64,000 nt of DNA from Chryseobacterium aquifrigidense (GTDB lineage: Bacteria; Bacteroidota; Bacteroidia; Flavobacteriales; Weeksellaceae): the NCBI RefSeq assembly GCF_006716485.1, contig NZ_VFPD01000001.1, forward strand, positions 210,760 to 274,759, written 5' to 3'. The notes under the pieces were generated by a model, which had not been told where the DNA came from, ran no database searches, and saw only the letters and a program-made list of their open reading frames with translations. Of the stretch, positions 35,792 to 44,877 are shown one piece after another (the first letter of the stretch is position 1; each line of letters begins with the position of its first letter). Both the position numbers and the translations under genes were made by a program.

Positions 35792-36502
35792 CTATTTTCC
35801 GAATAGCTCCATCAGTGAACTTTTATAAGCATCGCCGATCTGAAGTTTCAGAAAACTGTGATCTTCCGTAGGAATAGTAGTGATAATTTCATTGGTTGAA
35901 AATACTTTGATGGAAGACAGCGCAATGATTTCTTTTTTGTTGACCTGGGCAAAATCTTTTGACGGCAGCATCTCCAGAAGGTTTTTGAAATTCAGGTTTT
36001 TTAAAACGATCGTCGTTCCGTCAATAAGCATAATATCTTTATCCCTGCTGTCAATTTCAGAGGTTTTGATGTAAGAAATCTGTTCTGTGAAGATAACGGT
36101 TTTTCCAATGTTGGTATTCCACTCGATGAAAGTCTTTTTAGGCGTACTTTCTACCAGCTCTTTAGCTTTTTCGAAGGCCTGGATTAATCTTTCTTTTTTG
36201 ATGGGTTTTCTTACATAATCCACCACATTCAGATCGAAAGCTTCGGCTGCATATTCTTTATAAGCCGTTGTGAAGATGATTTTTTTGGAACCTGAAATAA
36301 TCTCAGCTACCTGAAGTCCTGTCATTCCTGGCATTTCAATATCCAGAATACACAGATTACAGTCGAGATTGTCTATTTCGTTCAGAAAAATTTTAGGATC
36401 ATTGAATGCCTTTACCACTTCTACATTCTCAATTTGTTCGCATAGAAGTTTTAAATAACTGATAGCCAGTAATTCATCATCCAGAATAACGCATTTTATC
36501 AT
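35792..36502 (-). CDS. LytTR-family response regulator
   Basis: 236 residues: a receiver domain (1-120) with acidic pair DDE at residues 8-10, phospho-acceptor in LCILDIEMPGMTG (about D55), Thr in FTTAYKEYA and Lys in YVRKPIKKE. A LytTR DNA-binding domain follows (about 135-235; KTVIFTEQISYIKTSEIDS and DFAQVNKKEIIALSSI). It is encoded directly downstream of, and overlapping by 26 bp, its probable histidine kinase. Such pairs in Bacteroidota often control envelope or peptide transport genes; the target here is unknown. Confidence 0.92.
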   Translation of the reverse strand: MIKCVILDDELLAISYLKLLCEQIENVEVVKAFNDPKIFLNEIDNLDCNLCILDIEMPGMTGLQVAEIISGSKKIIFTTAYKEYAAEAFDLNVVDYVRKPIKKERLIQAFEKAKELVESTPKKTFIEWNTNIGKTVIFTEQISYIKTSEIDSRDKDIMLIDGTTIVLKNLNFKNLLEMLPSKDFAQVNKKEIIALSSIKVFSTNEIITTIPTEDHSFLKLQIGDAYKSSLMELFGK

Positions 36503-37250
36503 AGAATTCTCCTAAATTGATTTTTAATTCCGCTGTAAAGATTCCGTTTTTTGAGCTTCTTTCCAGCTGATAATAAGTGCTGTAGATCATTTTAAGTCTC
36601 TGATCAAAAGACTGGCTTCCAAAACCGCTTTTTTCCTTTTCCAGAATGTTTTTCAGAGAAGCTTTATTGCTGACTTTCATGGTGAACATGCCATTTTCAA
36701 GCTCCATATAAATGGAAATAAAAGAATCCTGAGCCAGAAAATCCGTATGCTTGAAGGCATTTTCAATAAGATCTACAGAGATCAGAGGAGCAAATACCTT
36801 TTCTTCGTACAAAGCGTCAGATTTATTGATTCTGGATTTAATTCTGAAGTCAAAAAGAGGGTTGATCTTGATTTTATTAATCTCAATCAGGCTTAAAGCA
36901 AAATTAAGCTCTTCTTTCGGGCTTACATACTTATTGTTGCTTTCGTATAAAATATAGTCCAGCACATTCGCCAGCTTATCCAGTGACATATACGTCTGAT
37001 AGGCATGAGACTGCACCGAATTGAGAATATTCTTAAACAGATGCGGATTCAGTTTTGTCCCGATATGTTCAAGACGGACTTCATTCAGACGCTGTTCAAT
37101 AAGTTTGTTGGTTTCTGATAGTTTGGTATTTCTCTGTTTCAGCTTCTGATTCTGATTAAAAAGATAAATACTGGTGGTCAGAAACAGGAAAATGGCAAAG
37201 ACTCCGATGAATATCAGATAATCATGAATCATGTAGTAATTGCCGTCCAT
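36477..37250 (-). CDS. Sensor histidine kinase (PF06580 type)
   Basis: 257 residues. One N-terminal transmembrane helix (about residues 8-28), a coiled coil (about 30-58), then the His_kinase domain with the phospho-acceptor in TKLNPHLFKNILNSVQ (about residues 61-76) and the N box VDLIENAFKHTDF. The ATP-binding region ends with GFGSQSFDQRLKMIYS. The input domain is very short, so the signal is likely membrane-borne or comes from a partner protein. It overlaps the LytTR regulator gene by 26 bp and is its cognate kinase by position. Confidence 0.9.
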   Translation of the reverse strand: MDGNYYMIHDYLIFIGVFAIFLFLTTSIYLFNQNQKLKQRNTKLSETNKLIEQRLNEVRLEHIGTKLNPHLFKNILNSVQSHAYQTYMSLDKLANVLDYILYESNNKYVSPKEELNFALSLIEINKIKINPLFDFRIKSRINKSDALYEEKVFAPLISVDLIENAFKHTDFLAQDSFISIYMELENGMFTMKVSNKASLKNILEKEKSGFGSQSFDQRLKMIYSTYYQLERSSKNGIFTAELKINLGEFYDKMRYSG

Positions 37251-37268
37251 AGCTCGTAGTTATTGAAA

Positions 37269-37640
37269 CTATTTCAGTTTTTTAAGATTGTTGACCGTCA
37301 CTGTTTCTTCACATTTTTCATACGTGATCTCGTAAGACGGATTCTTTTCAGGGTAGGTTAAAAGATAATCCGGGCATGGTTTCTTTTGTGCATGACTGCG
37401 GTCAAAATCTACTTTTCCGTTGGTAATAATGCTGTCTTTTATAAATTTCTCATCAATCTTGTAGGCAGTCATTGCATTTTTAGCTTCTTCAGAATATTTG
37501 AATTCTTTGGAAAGACTTTCAGCAATCACACGGCTGTTCGGTAAATATCCGCTGCAGCTTGCCCCTTTTTTGTTTAAAATAAAAAATACGATCAAAAGCC
37601 CTGGAACGAAGCCTATTGCATAAAATTTCAGTTTCTTCAT
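37269..37640 (-). CDS. Hypothetical protein with N-terminal membrane anchor
   Basis: 123 residues. One hydrophobic segment (FYAIGFVPGLLIVFFILN) near the N-terminus, then a soluble part with IDEKFIKDSIITNGKVDFD and a Cys-containing C-terminus (PCPDYLLTYP, YEKCEETVTV). It might be a member of DUF4258, but this is only a resemblance. It abuts the ald stop codon and precedes the histidine-kinase gene by 18 bp, so ald, this gene and the two-component genes may form one transcript. Confidence 0.6.
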   Translation of the reverse strand: MKKLKFYAIGFVPGLLIVFFILNKKGASCSGYLPNSRVIAESLSKEFKYSEEAKNAMTAYKIDEKFIKDSIITNGKVDFDRSHAQKKPCPDYLLTYPEKNPSYEITYEKCEETVTVNNLKKLK

Positions 37641-38830
37641 TAGAAAATTAAAAGATTGATATCGTGGTACGTAAGTCCGAAACGGTCGCAGATGATCTTT
37701 TTGGTATGTCTTCCTTTGTACATATATAAGCTCTGCTTCATTTCGTTTTTGCGGATCAGCATGTTTTCAAAGCCGCCCTCTTCGTCATAATTTAAAATAT
37801 AGGAAAGGAAGAAATTCGAGATGGCCTTGGTGGTCGTTCTCGGCATTCTTGAGGTAAGGTTCGGAAGTCCGCAATGGATAACTCCATGTTTGATGATGTA
37901 AGGATCTTCCATCGTGGTAAGCTCAGAAGTTTCAATCACTTTACCGTTGTCTATCGTGATATCGATGATGACACTGCCTTTTTTCATTTTCATCACCATA
38001 TCTTCGGTAACGATAGGCGTCATGTTAAGTCTTGGCAATGCTCCAATCACTACATCGGCACGTCTTAAACTTTTGCTGAGTTCTTTAGGATCAATAATGG
38101 AAGTCGGTACACGGCTGTCAACGATGGTGTGAAGTCTTCTCAGTTTTGATAAGGAGTTGTCGAAAACCTTTACGCTCGCACCTAAACCAATGGCTGCTTT
38201 TGTAGCAAATTCACCCACAATTCCGGCTCCAAGGATCACAACTTCTGCAGGTCTTACTCCTGTAATTCCTCCAAGCATTAAACCGTTGGATAAGGCTAAT
38301 AATTCTGAGGCATATAAGATAGAAACGGTTCCTGCAATTTCACCGACTAATCTTACCAAAGCCAGCTGCTTGTATTCATCAACGATAAATTCAAAAGCAA
38401 TGGCGTTTATTTTTTTCTCTGCAAGCTTTAAGAAATAATCCTTGTCTCTAAGGTTAATCTGAAGTGCTGAAACCAGATAGGTATTAGGTTTCATATACTC
38501 AATTTCATCTTCTGTAGGAGGATTCACCTTCAGGATAAGATCCTGTCCGAAAGCTTCCTTAGGATCATTAGTGATCTTCGCTCCTGATTCGGAATATTGT
38601 AAATCTGTAAAAAATGAACCTTCTCCGGCACCTGATTCAATAATGATCTCATGACCGTGCTCTACCAACACCTGTACGGCGTCAGGAGTAATGCAGGTTC
38701 TCCTTTCGTTGAGACAGGTTTCTTTAGGAATTCCAATACTGAACTGTTTCCCTTTCTTTATAACCTCCAATTTTTCCTCTTTCGGCATTAATTCTTCTTC
38801 TGTGAAAGGAGTAAAAATATTTGTACTCAT
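37640..38830 (-). CDS. ald: Alanine dehydrogenase
   Basis: NAD-dependent deamination of L-alanine to pyruvate and ammonia, reversible. 396 residues. N-terminal substrate domain: GIPKETCLNERRTCITPDAV with the conserved Lys and Arg. Rossmann domain: VVILGAGIVGEFATKAAIGLGASVKV is the dinucleotide fold (here GAGIVGEFAT as core), and GSVIIDITIDNGKVIETSEL lies near the end of the NAD site. The C-terminus differs from short classical Ald proteins and is 20-30 residues longer. It could also be annotated as an Ald-type NAD(P) transhydrogenase homologue, but size and blocks favour Ald. Own promoter at 38882. Confidence 0.85.
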   Translation of the reverse strand: MSTNIFTPFTEEELMPKEEKLEVIKKGKQFSIGIPKETCLNERRTCITPDAVQVLVEHGHEIIIESGAGEGSFFTDLQYSESGAKITNDPKEAFGQDLILKVNPPTEDEIEYMKPNTYLVSALQINLRDKDYFLKLAEKKINAIAFEFIVDEYKQLALVRLVGEIAGTVSILYASELLALSNGLMLGGITGVRPAEVVILGAGIVGEFATKAAIGLGASVKVFDNSLSKLRRLHTIVDSRVPTSIIDPKELSKSLRRADVVIGALPRLNMTPIVTEDMVMKMKKGSVIIDITIDNGKVIETSELTTMEDPYIIKHGVIHCGLPNLTSRMPRTTTKAISNFFLSYILNYDEEGGFENMLIRKNEMKQSLYMYKGRHTKKIICDRFGLTYHDINLLIF

Positions 38831-38881
38831 CCTTAAATTAAATTATGTCTTACAGATTGTTTTTTACACTCAATTAATGAG

Positions 38882-38889
38882 CAAAGATA
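38882..38889 (-). promoter_or_regulatory. -7 promoter element, ald
   Basis: TATCTTTG on the minus strand matches TAnnTTTG, between tsaE and ald, about 50 bp before the ald start. Confidence 0.5.
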
Positions 38890-38897
38890 CATAATAT

Positions 38898-39305
38898 TTA
38901 ATCGAATGAAACTTCTCTGTATTCACCCGTGTTCACAATACTCATTGTGTGATAGTTGAGCCCGTAAAGCTCCTCTTCATACACTTCCGGCCACTCGATA
39001 ATGCATAGAAAAGAGTTGTCCAGATATTCTTCAATTCCGATATCATAGACTTCTTCAATGTTTTTTAAGCGGTAAAGATCAAAATGAAATACTTTCCCTT
39101 TTTCCGTATTATATTCATTCACAATAGAATATGTGGGAGAGTTTACTTCGTCATTGCTGCCCATATTTTTAAGCAGAAATTGTGTGAAAGTAGTTTTCCC
39201 GGCTCCCAGATTTCCCTTTAATAAAAGGATATTGTGTTTTAATTCCGGAATGATGCTGTCAACAACTTCCTGCCAGTCTTCGATTGTATTGATAGTGAAC
39301 TGCAT
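38898..39305 (-). CDS. tsaE: tRNA threonylcarbamoyladenosine biosynthesis ATPase
   Basis: TsaE is the ATPase subunit that cycles with TsaB/TsaD in making t6A at position 37 of ANN-decoding tRNAs. The 135 residues carry Walker A LLKGNLGAGKTTFTQFLL (about residues 27-44), the EVNSPTYSIVNEYN switch segment and FHFDLYRLKNIEEVYDIG with LCIIEWPEVYEE, all standard. Length is normal. The gene lies upstream of ald on the same strand and has its own -7 box. Confidence 0.93.
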   Translation of the reverse strand: MQFTINTIEDWQEVVDSIIPELKHNILLLKGNLGAGKTTFTQFLLKNMGSNDEVNSPTYSIVNEYNTEKGKVFHFDLYRLKNIEEVYDIGIEEYLDNSFLCIIEWPEVYEEELYGLNYHTMSIVNTGEYREVSFD

Positions 39306-39321
39306 ATACTAATTTGTTTTG

Positions 39322-39329
39322 CAAAAATA
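39322..39329 (-). promoter_or_regulatory. -7 promoter element, tsaE
   Basis: TATTTTTG on the minus strand matches TAnnTTTG exactly, 16 bp before the tsaE start. The adjacent stretch 39361-39535 is low-complexity (CTC/CAA-rich on the plus strand) up to the dnaG start. Confidence 0.5.
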
Positions 39330-39544
39330 ATGATTTATGACTTGCGAAGCTACAAATTTAAAGGCAGGAAGATGGAAGCCGGAAGATGGAAGTTATAAAC
39401 AGTACATTCCGTACATATTCACAAACTCACCAACTCACCAACTCTCAAACTCTCGAACTCCAAACTTTCGAACCCGTATCCCGAAACCGGCACCGAAATT
39501 CCCAGCCTCTTCCAACTTCCCCATAAATTACTTAATTTTACAGC

Positions 39545-41533
39545 ATGATTTCCAAACAGACCATTGATAAAATATTCTCCACGATCCGCGTTGAAGAGAT
39601 TGTGGGTGAATACGTGCAGTTGAAAAGAGCTGGGTCTAACTACAAAGGACTCAGTCCGTTTCATGAAGAAAAATCTCCAAGTTTTGTTGTTTCACCAAGC
39701 AAACAGATCTGGAAGGATTTCTCAACCGGAAAAGGAGGGACCGCAATCTCTTTTCTTATGGAGATTGAGAATTTTACCTATCCTGAAGCCCTCCGCCACG
39801 CGGCAAAAAAGTACGGAATTGAAATTGAAGAAGATCTTCGTGAAATTTCTGAAGAAGCAAAACATGCCCAGACAGAAAAAGATCTGCTGTACAAGATCCA
39901 TGAGGTTGCCAACACGTATTTTCAGGAGATCCTGTGGGATGATCAGGAAGGCAGAAGCATAGGACTTTCTTATTTCAAAGAGAGAGAACTCCGGGATGAT
40001 ATTATCAAAAAGTTCCAGCTTGGATATTCTCCGGAGAAGAAGAATGCTTTTACAGCTTATGCACTTGAAAAAGGTTATAATAAAGAAATTCTTGAAAAAT
40101 CCGGACTTTCCATCTTCCCGGAAAATACTCCTGCAGGAGTGGACCGTTTCAGGGAAAGGGTAATTTTCCCTATTCACAGTTTTTCAGGAAGGGTGCTCGG
40201 TTTTGGAGCAAGGATTCTTAAAAATAATGTCAAAACAGCAAAATATCTCAACTCACCGGAAACAGAGATTTATCATAAATCGAATGTTCTTTATGGGTTA
40301 AACCAGAGTAAACAAGCTATTTCAAGGAAGAATGCCTGTCTTTTGGTGGAAGGATATATGGATGTGATTTCACTTCACATGTCCGGAATTGAAAACGTAG
40401 TGGCAAGTTCCGGAACGTCTCTGACAACAGAACAGATCAAACTCATTAAGAGACTTACAGAAAATGTAACGATTCTTTTTGACGGAGATAATGCCGGTAT
40501 CAAAGCCAGCTTCCGAAGTATTGATATGTTACTGACTGAGGGAATGAACATTCGTGTTCTGCTTTTCCCAGATGGAGATGACCCGGATTCCTTTGCCAGG
40601 AAACATCCACAGGATTACGTTGAAAAGTATATCGAAAATGAAGCGATGGACTTCATCGACTTTAAGGCGGAAATTCTCTTAAAAGATATCGGAAATGATC
40701 CGATTAAAAAGGCTGAAGCGATCCGGGATATTGTAAAATCTGTCTCTTTTGTACAGAATGCCCTGAAAAGAGAGGTTTATCTGAAAGAGGTTTCCAATAA
40801 ATTCGGACTTTCTGAGCAGAGTCTTTTCAATGAGCTGGATGTTCAGAAACAGATCACGCAGAATCAGACGCATCATGTTCAGCAGCAACAAAAGGAAAAA
40901 GCTGCAGCTCCGAAAATGGAGATTGTTCCTCTGGATCAGGAAAAAGAAGATCCTTTCCTGTACGATGTATTGTTTATGGAGAACAAACTTGTAGATCATA
41001 TGCTGATGTTCGGTGATATTATTCTGAAAAGGAGAAATGATCAGAATGAGGAATATGATATTACTGTTATTGAAGAAATTCTTCATCACTTTGAAGAAGA
41101 GCAGTATACATTTTTAGTCAAAGAAAATGAAATAATTATCAATCAGGTAAGAGAAGGAATTCAGAAGGATGAGCTTAGAAGTGGAAACTTTTTTGTATCT
41201 TTTATGGACGAAGAGATTACCACAAAGGTTGTAGATGCTTTAATCCCGCTGGATGAACTTGAAAACTGGGCTTCCAGAAATATCTATCCTCCTAATTATG
41301 GAGATAAAGTGGCAGATCAGATTCAGGGAGATGTTCTGTTACATAAATACAGATATATTGATTATCTGATCAGGGAAACGGCTAAAGAACTTGATCAGTA
41401 CAGCAGCACAGATGAAGTAAAATATTATGAGCTGATCAAAAAGATTACGCTTTTAAAGCAGGCTTCCATGCGACTGAGCAATATCATCGAATATTCACCG
41501 ATCAAAGGAATTTATGTGGATAGGAAAAGATAA
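39545..41533 (+). CDS. dnaG: DNA primase, cysteine-less zinc-finger form
   Basis: Primes lagging-strand and origin synthesis. 662 residues. The N-terminal finger domain keeps the CHC2 framework (YKGLSPFHEEKSPSFVVSP, IWKDFSTGKGG), but the zinc ligands are Ser37, His40, Asp58 and Thr61 instead of Cys-His-Cys-Cys. It probably folds without zinc; Bacteroidota primases are known to deviate here. The RNA-polymerase domain follows with FPIHSFSGRVLGFGAR, the Toprim motif LLVEGYMDVISL (about residue 265), and TILFDGDNAGIKAS (metal-binding DxD-type acidic residues). The C-terminal helicase-binding part (about 470-660) is poorly conserved. A -7-like TAATTTTA lies just before the start. Confidence 0.93.
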   Translation: MISKQTIDKIFSTIRVEEIVGEYVQLKRAGSNYKGLSPFHEEKSPSFVVSPSKQIWKDFSTGKGGTAISFLMEIENFTYPEALRHAAKKYGIEIEEDLREISEEAKHAQTEKDLLYKIHEVANTYFQEILWDDQEGRSIGLSYFKERELRDDIIKKFQLGYSPEKKNAFTAYALEKGYNKEILEKSGLSIFPENTPAGVDRFRERVIFPIHSFSGRVLGFGARILKNNVKTAKYLNSPETEIYHKSNVLYGLNQSKQAISRKNACLLVEGYMDVISLHMSGIENVVASSGTSLTTEQIKLIKRLTENVTILFDGDNAGIKASFRSIDMLLTEGMNIRVLLFPDGDDPDSFARKHPQDYVEKYIENEAMDFIDFKAEILLKDIGNDPIKKAEAIRDIVKSVSFVQNALKREVYLKEVSNKFGLSEQSLFNELDVQKQITQNQTHHVQQQQKEKAAAPKMEIVPLDQEKEDPFLYDVLFMENKLVDHMLMFGDIILKRRNDQNEEYDITVIEEILHHFEEEQYTFLVKENEIIINQVREGIQKDELRSGNFFVSFMDEEITTKVVDALIPLDELENWASRNIYPPNYGDKVADQIQGDVLLHKYRYIDYLIRETAKELDQYSSTDEVKYYELIKKITLLKQASMRLSNIIEYSPIKGIYVDRKR

Positions 41534-41646
41534 TTTGTAGTCAGATTTTTTTTGATGTTCTGTGACAAAAAGTCCTATAAATTTTTAGGAATAAATATTG
41601 TAATTTAAACTTCGAGAATATTTAAAAAATAATACATAATAGAAAT

Positions 41647-42333
41647 ATGGACATTAAAAAAGAATTCAGAGATTTCTCTGTAAAACATTTAGGAAACAAC
41701 GGTTTGGTTACCGATCAGTATATGGGAATGTATGGCCCAACGAATCTTACTCCGTACATCATGGAAGAAAGAAGATTAAATGTTGCTCAGATGGACGTTT
41801 TCTCCCGTCTTATGATGGATAGAATTATCTTCCTTGGAACAGGTATTGATGATCAGGTAGCAAACATTGTTACGGCACAGCTTTTATTCTTAGAAAGTGC
41901 TGACCCTTCAAAAGATATTCAGATTTATATCAACTCTCCTGGTGGTAGTGTTTATGCAGGTTTAGGTATCTATGATACGATGCAGATCATTAAGCCGGAT
42001 GTAGCGACAATCTGTACGGGTATGGCTGCTTCCATGGGAGCTGTATTACTGGTTGCCGGAGAAAAAGGAAAGCGTTCTGCGCTTAAACACTCAAGAGTAA
42101 TGATTCACCAGCCTTCAGGAGGTGCTCAGGGAGTAGCTTCTGATATGGAGATCAACTTAAGAGAGATGCTGAAACTGAAGCAGGAACTTTATGAAATCAT
42201 TGGTCACCACTCAGGACAAACGTATGAGTGGGTAGAAAAATCATCTGACAGAGATTACTGGATGACTTCTGAAGAAGCTAAAGGTTACGGAATGGTAGAT
42301 GAGGTTTTACAAAGATCTACTGAGAAAAAATAA
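41647..42333 (+). CDS. clpP: ATP-dependent Clp protease proteolytic subunit
   Basis: ClpP forms the tetradecameric serine protease that works with ClpA/X/C-type unfoldases. 228 residues with the full triad: Ser in ICTGMAASMGAVLLVAGEKG, His in RVMIHQPSGGAQG, and Asp in SSDRDYWMTSEEA. The N-terminus is about 30 residues longer than in E. coli and starts with a probable propeptide. The INSPGGSVYAGLGIYDTMQ block is typical. Followed by a strong terminator (42353). It is separated from dnaG by 113 bp of AT-rich DNA. Confidence 0.95.
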   Translation: MDIKKEFRDFSVKHLGNNGLVTDQYMGMYGPTNLTPYIMEERRLNVAQMDVFSRLMMDRIIFLGTGIDDQVANIVTAQLLFLESADPSKDIQIYINSPGGSVYAGLGIYDTMQIIKPDVATICTGMAASMGAVLLVAGEKGKRSALKHSRVMIHQPSGGAQGVASDMEINLREMLKLKQELYEIIGHHSGQTYEWVEKSSDRDYWMTSEEAKGYGMVDEVLQRSTEKK

Positions 42334-42352
42334 TTGATTGTAAAATCATAGG

Positions 42353-42382
42353 AAAACCGCACCCATCTGGTGCGGTTTTTTT
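42353..42382 (+). terminator. Rho-independent terminator after clpP
   Basis: AAAACCGCACC, loop CATCT, GGTGCGGTTTT and a T7 run, 20 bp after the stop. Confidence 0.92.
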
Positions 42383-42465
42383 GTTGGATTTATATTTTGA
42401 TCACGCATTTATTACCAGACGCTTAGATTTTTGTGGAATGACAAATTGTTTCGGATACGCCATAA

Positions 42466-42540
42466 TTTCAACTGAAGGGGGAAAAATTCCCCTCCTCTGG
42501 AGGGGTGGCGAAAATTCAAAGAATTTTTGACGGGGTGGTT
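42466..42540 (+). repeat. Dispersed palindromic repeat, copy 4
   Basis: TTTCAACTGAAG, CCCCTCC-TCT-GGAGGGG hairpin, TGGCGAAAATTCAAAGAATTT and GACGGGGTGGTT, nearly identical to the copy at 5131-5215. A decayed GGAATGACAAATTG (near 42433) from the other dispersed repeat lies just before it, so both repeats again occur together. This fills the gap 42383-42633; no gene is seen there. Confidence 0.85.
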
Positions 42541-42633
42541 TTAAAGGTCACAATCACTCAACATTGTTAAAATACAATTATCATTCTATTCAAGATCAGT
42601 TTATAATCAATCTCTATTTTCGCAGCCATAAAA

Positions 42634-43908
42634 GTGAATATGAAAAAATTACTATGGTCTGTGGGTATACTGGCTGTATTGGCTTCATGCAAAAGTGATG
42701 ACGATACCGCAATGATTAATCAGGATATTAATTATTCCAAACTACCTCAGGAATTTCCATTTACAAAACTGACGACAATAAACGGTGTGGACGTTATCAA
42801 CGGTGGATTTGGTTCCGGTGCAGCCGCTCACCCTACACGGAAAGGCGAATTCTACGTCATTACGGATAGGGGGCCTAATACCGATTTTCAGAATGGTAAA
42901 AAGTTTCTTGCTCCTAATTTTACACCAACCATTATGCATTTTAAAATCAATGCTGACGGAAATGTAGAGGTGATCAAATATATTAAACTTAAAAATCCTT
43001 CCGGACAGCCTATTACCGGACTTCCAAACCCTGCAGGAATGGGAAGTACAGGAGAGATTGCATATGATGCTTCCGGCAATGTTTTAGGCACAGATCAATA
43101 TGGTTTAGACAGCGAAAGTATTGTGGCAGCTGCTGATGGAACATTCTGGGTTTCCGATGAATACGGTCCGCATATCGTCCATTACAGTGCTGATGGAACG
43201 GAAATGGAAAGAATAAGCCCGGTTGGAGTAAATACCGGACCAAGAAAATTACCTGCTGTTTTAGCCAAAAGAAGAGCCAACAGAGGAATGGAAGGACTCT
43301 GCATCACTCCGGACGGAAGAACGCTGGTAGGAACCATACAGTCGATGATGTATGTTCCCAGTAAGGCATTGGCTACCAATAAAACTTTAACGAGAATTGT
43401 CACATTTGATATTATTACAGGGCAAACTAAACAGTTTTTATATAAACAGGAAGGAGGAGCTTCTGATTCAGTATGTGATATTACTGCATTAAGCAACAAT
43501 GAATTCCTGGTGATAGAAAGAGACGGAAATTTCGGTTCTCAGGGCGGCATCAAAAAAGTATACAGAATCAATCTGAGCAATGCAACGGATGTGAACGGAT
43601 CCGACATCACTGCTGTTGACGGAATAAAAGTCAATGGAAAAGCTTTAGAACAATGTTCATGGGATGAAATTACCAATGCAGGAATTAAAACTGTTACCAA
43701 AACATTAGCCGTAGATCTGGTTGCAAAACTGGGCTATGAACATGATAAATTCGAGGGGATTGTTTATTTGGGAAATAATAAACTGGCCGTTTTCAATGAT
43801 GATGACTTTGGAGTGGTGGATGATGGCAACGGAAATCCAAAAGCCAAAATTTTACCTAAAACGGGTAAAGTAGACAAGGGAACGATGTATGTAGTCGATA
43901 TTCAATAA
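42634..43908 (+). CDS. Phytase-like esterase domain lipoprotein
   Basis: 424 residues. A second Met two codons in (42640) is an equally good start. The lipoprotein signal MKKLLWSVGILAVLASC is followed by KSDDDT, so the protein is on the envelope. The body is a beta-propeller-like fold of the esterase-like phytase family (PF13449 type): GFGSGAAAHPTRKGEFYVI, PNTDFQNGKKF, GMEGLCITPDGRTLVGTI (about residues 220-238) and DKFEGIVYLGNNKLAVFNDD near the end. The substrate is unknown; related proteins act on phosphate or organic esters. Confidence 0.8.
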   Translation: MNMKKLLWSVGILAVLASCKSDDDTAMINQDINYSKLPQEFPFTKLTTINGVDVINGGFGSGAAAHPTRKGEFYVITDRGPNTDFQNGKKFLAPNFTPTIMHFKINADGNVEVIKYIKLKNPSGQPITGLPNPAGMGSTGEIAYDASGNVLGTDQYGLDSESIVAAADGTFWVSDEYGPHIVHYSADGTEMERISPVGVNTGPRKLPAVLAKRRANRGMEGLCITPDGRTLVGTIQSMMYVPSKALATNKTLTRIVTFDIITGQTKQFLYKQEGGASDSVCDITALSNNEFLVIERDGNFGSQGGIKKVYRINLSNATDVNGSDITAVDGIKVNGKALEQCSWDEITNAGIKTVTKTLAVDLVAKLGYEHDKFEGIVYLGNNKLAVFNDDDFGVVDDGNGNPKAKILPKTGKVDKGTMYVVDIQ

Positions 43909-43924
43909 TTAGATTTTTTTAACG

Positions 43925-43959
43925 AAAAAGCGGCGGAATCGAAGATTCCGCCGCTTTTT
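43925..43959. terminator. Bidirectional terminator between the phytase-like gene and tpiA
   Basis: A perfect 16-bp stem, AAAAAGCGGCGGAATC and its complement around GAA, with T runs for both strands. It ends the plus-strand gene at 43908 and the minus-strand tpiA at 43983. Confidence 0.93.
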
Positions 43960-43982
43960 ATTATGTTTTTAGCTATTTTATA

Positions 43983-44741
43983 TTAATTAAAAGCCTCAAT
44001 GATCTTAGAGAAATCTTCTAATTTCAAAGCTGCTCCTCCGATAAGACCTCCGTCGATATCCGGTTGAGAGAAAATTTCTTTAGCATTGTCTGGCTTTACA
44101 GATCCTCCGTAAAGGATAGAAATTTCGTCAGCAACTTCCTGCCCGTATTTTGCAGCAATAATATTTCTGATGTGAGCGTGGATTTCCTGAGCCTGTTCAG
44201 GGCTTGCTGTTTCTCCAGTTCCGATAGCCCAAACCGGTTCGTAAGCAATCACTACTTTTTTGATCTCTTCAGCAGAAAGCGTAAAAAGAGCTACTTCAGT
44301 CTGATTTTTTACGACCTCAAGGTGTTGTCCTGCCTTTCTCTGCTCAAGAGTTTCTCCATTACAGTAAACAGGAATAAGACCTTTATCAAGAGCTAATTTG
44401 ATTTTTCTGTTACAGTGAGAATCTGTTTCTCCGTGATATTGTCTTCTTTCAGAGTGCCCGATTAATGAACCGGTTGCATCGATAGACTCTAACATATCTG
44501 CAGAAATTTCACCAGTATACGCACCGCTTTCATATTCGCTCATATCCTGAGAAAATACACCAATTTCATCTTTTTCAAAAACATCTTTTGCCATCATCAG
44601 ATACAATGCAGGTGGAGCAATCCAAACCTCACAGTTCGTAGCATTGTTGTTTTTATAGCTTAGTAACTGAATCATTAATTGTTGTGCATCAATTACATTT
44701 TTGTTCATTTTCCAGTTTCCTGCAACTATTTTTCTTCTCAT
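43983..44741 (-). CDS. tpiA: Triosephosphate isomerase
   Basis: Interconverts dihydroxyacetone phosphate and glyceraldehyde-3-phosphate. 252 residues, standard TIM barrel. KIVAGNWKMNKN has the conserved Asn and catalytic Lys. IGHSERRQYHGE holds the electrophilic His, and IAYEPVWAIGTGETASPEQA contains catalytic Glu and loop 6. The C-terminus YGGSVKPDNAKEI and DGGLIGGAALKLEDFSKII is the phosphate-binding end. A 130-bp gap upstream contains an inverted pair, AATCTGCGAGA/TCTCGCAGATT, near 44795-44820. Confidence 0.97.
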   Translation of the reverse strand: MRRKIVAGNWKMNKNVIDAQQLMIQLLSYKNNNATNCEVWIAPPALYLMMAKDVFEKDEIGVFSQDMSEYESGAYTGEISADMLESIDATGSLIGHSERRQYHGETDSHCNRKIKLALDKGLIPVYCNGETLEQRKAGQHLEVVKNQTEVALFTLSAEEIKKVVIAYEPVWAIGTGETASPEQAQEIHAHIRNIIAAKYGQEVADEISILYGGSVKPDNAKEIFSQPDIDGGLIGGAALKLEDFSKIIEAFN

Positions 44742-44877
44742 AAGATTTAAATATAGATTTATTTATTTTTTAATTTTCTTTTTTGGATAATCTGCGAGAC
44801 TCTTTTTGCTCTCGCAGATTTGTTTGATTTAGCAGATTAATATAAATCTGCGTTATCTGCAAAATCTGCGAAACTAA

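Noticed and set aside
44795..44875. An attenuator upstream of tpiA, from the AATCTGCGAGA/TCTCGCAGATT pair
   Set aside because: No leader peptide, no T run in the right place and no amino-acid link; the surrounding AATCTGCG copies look like a simple local repeat.
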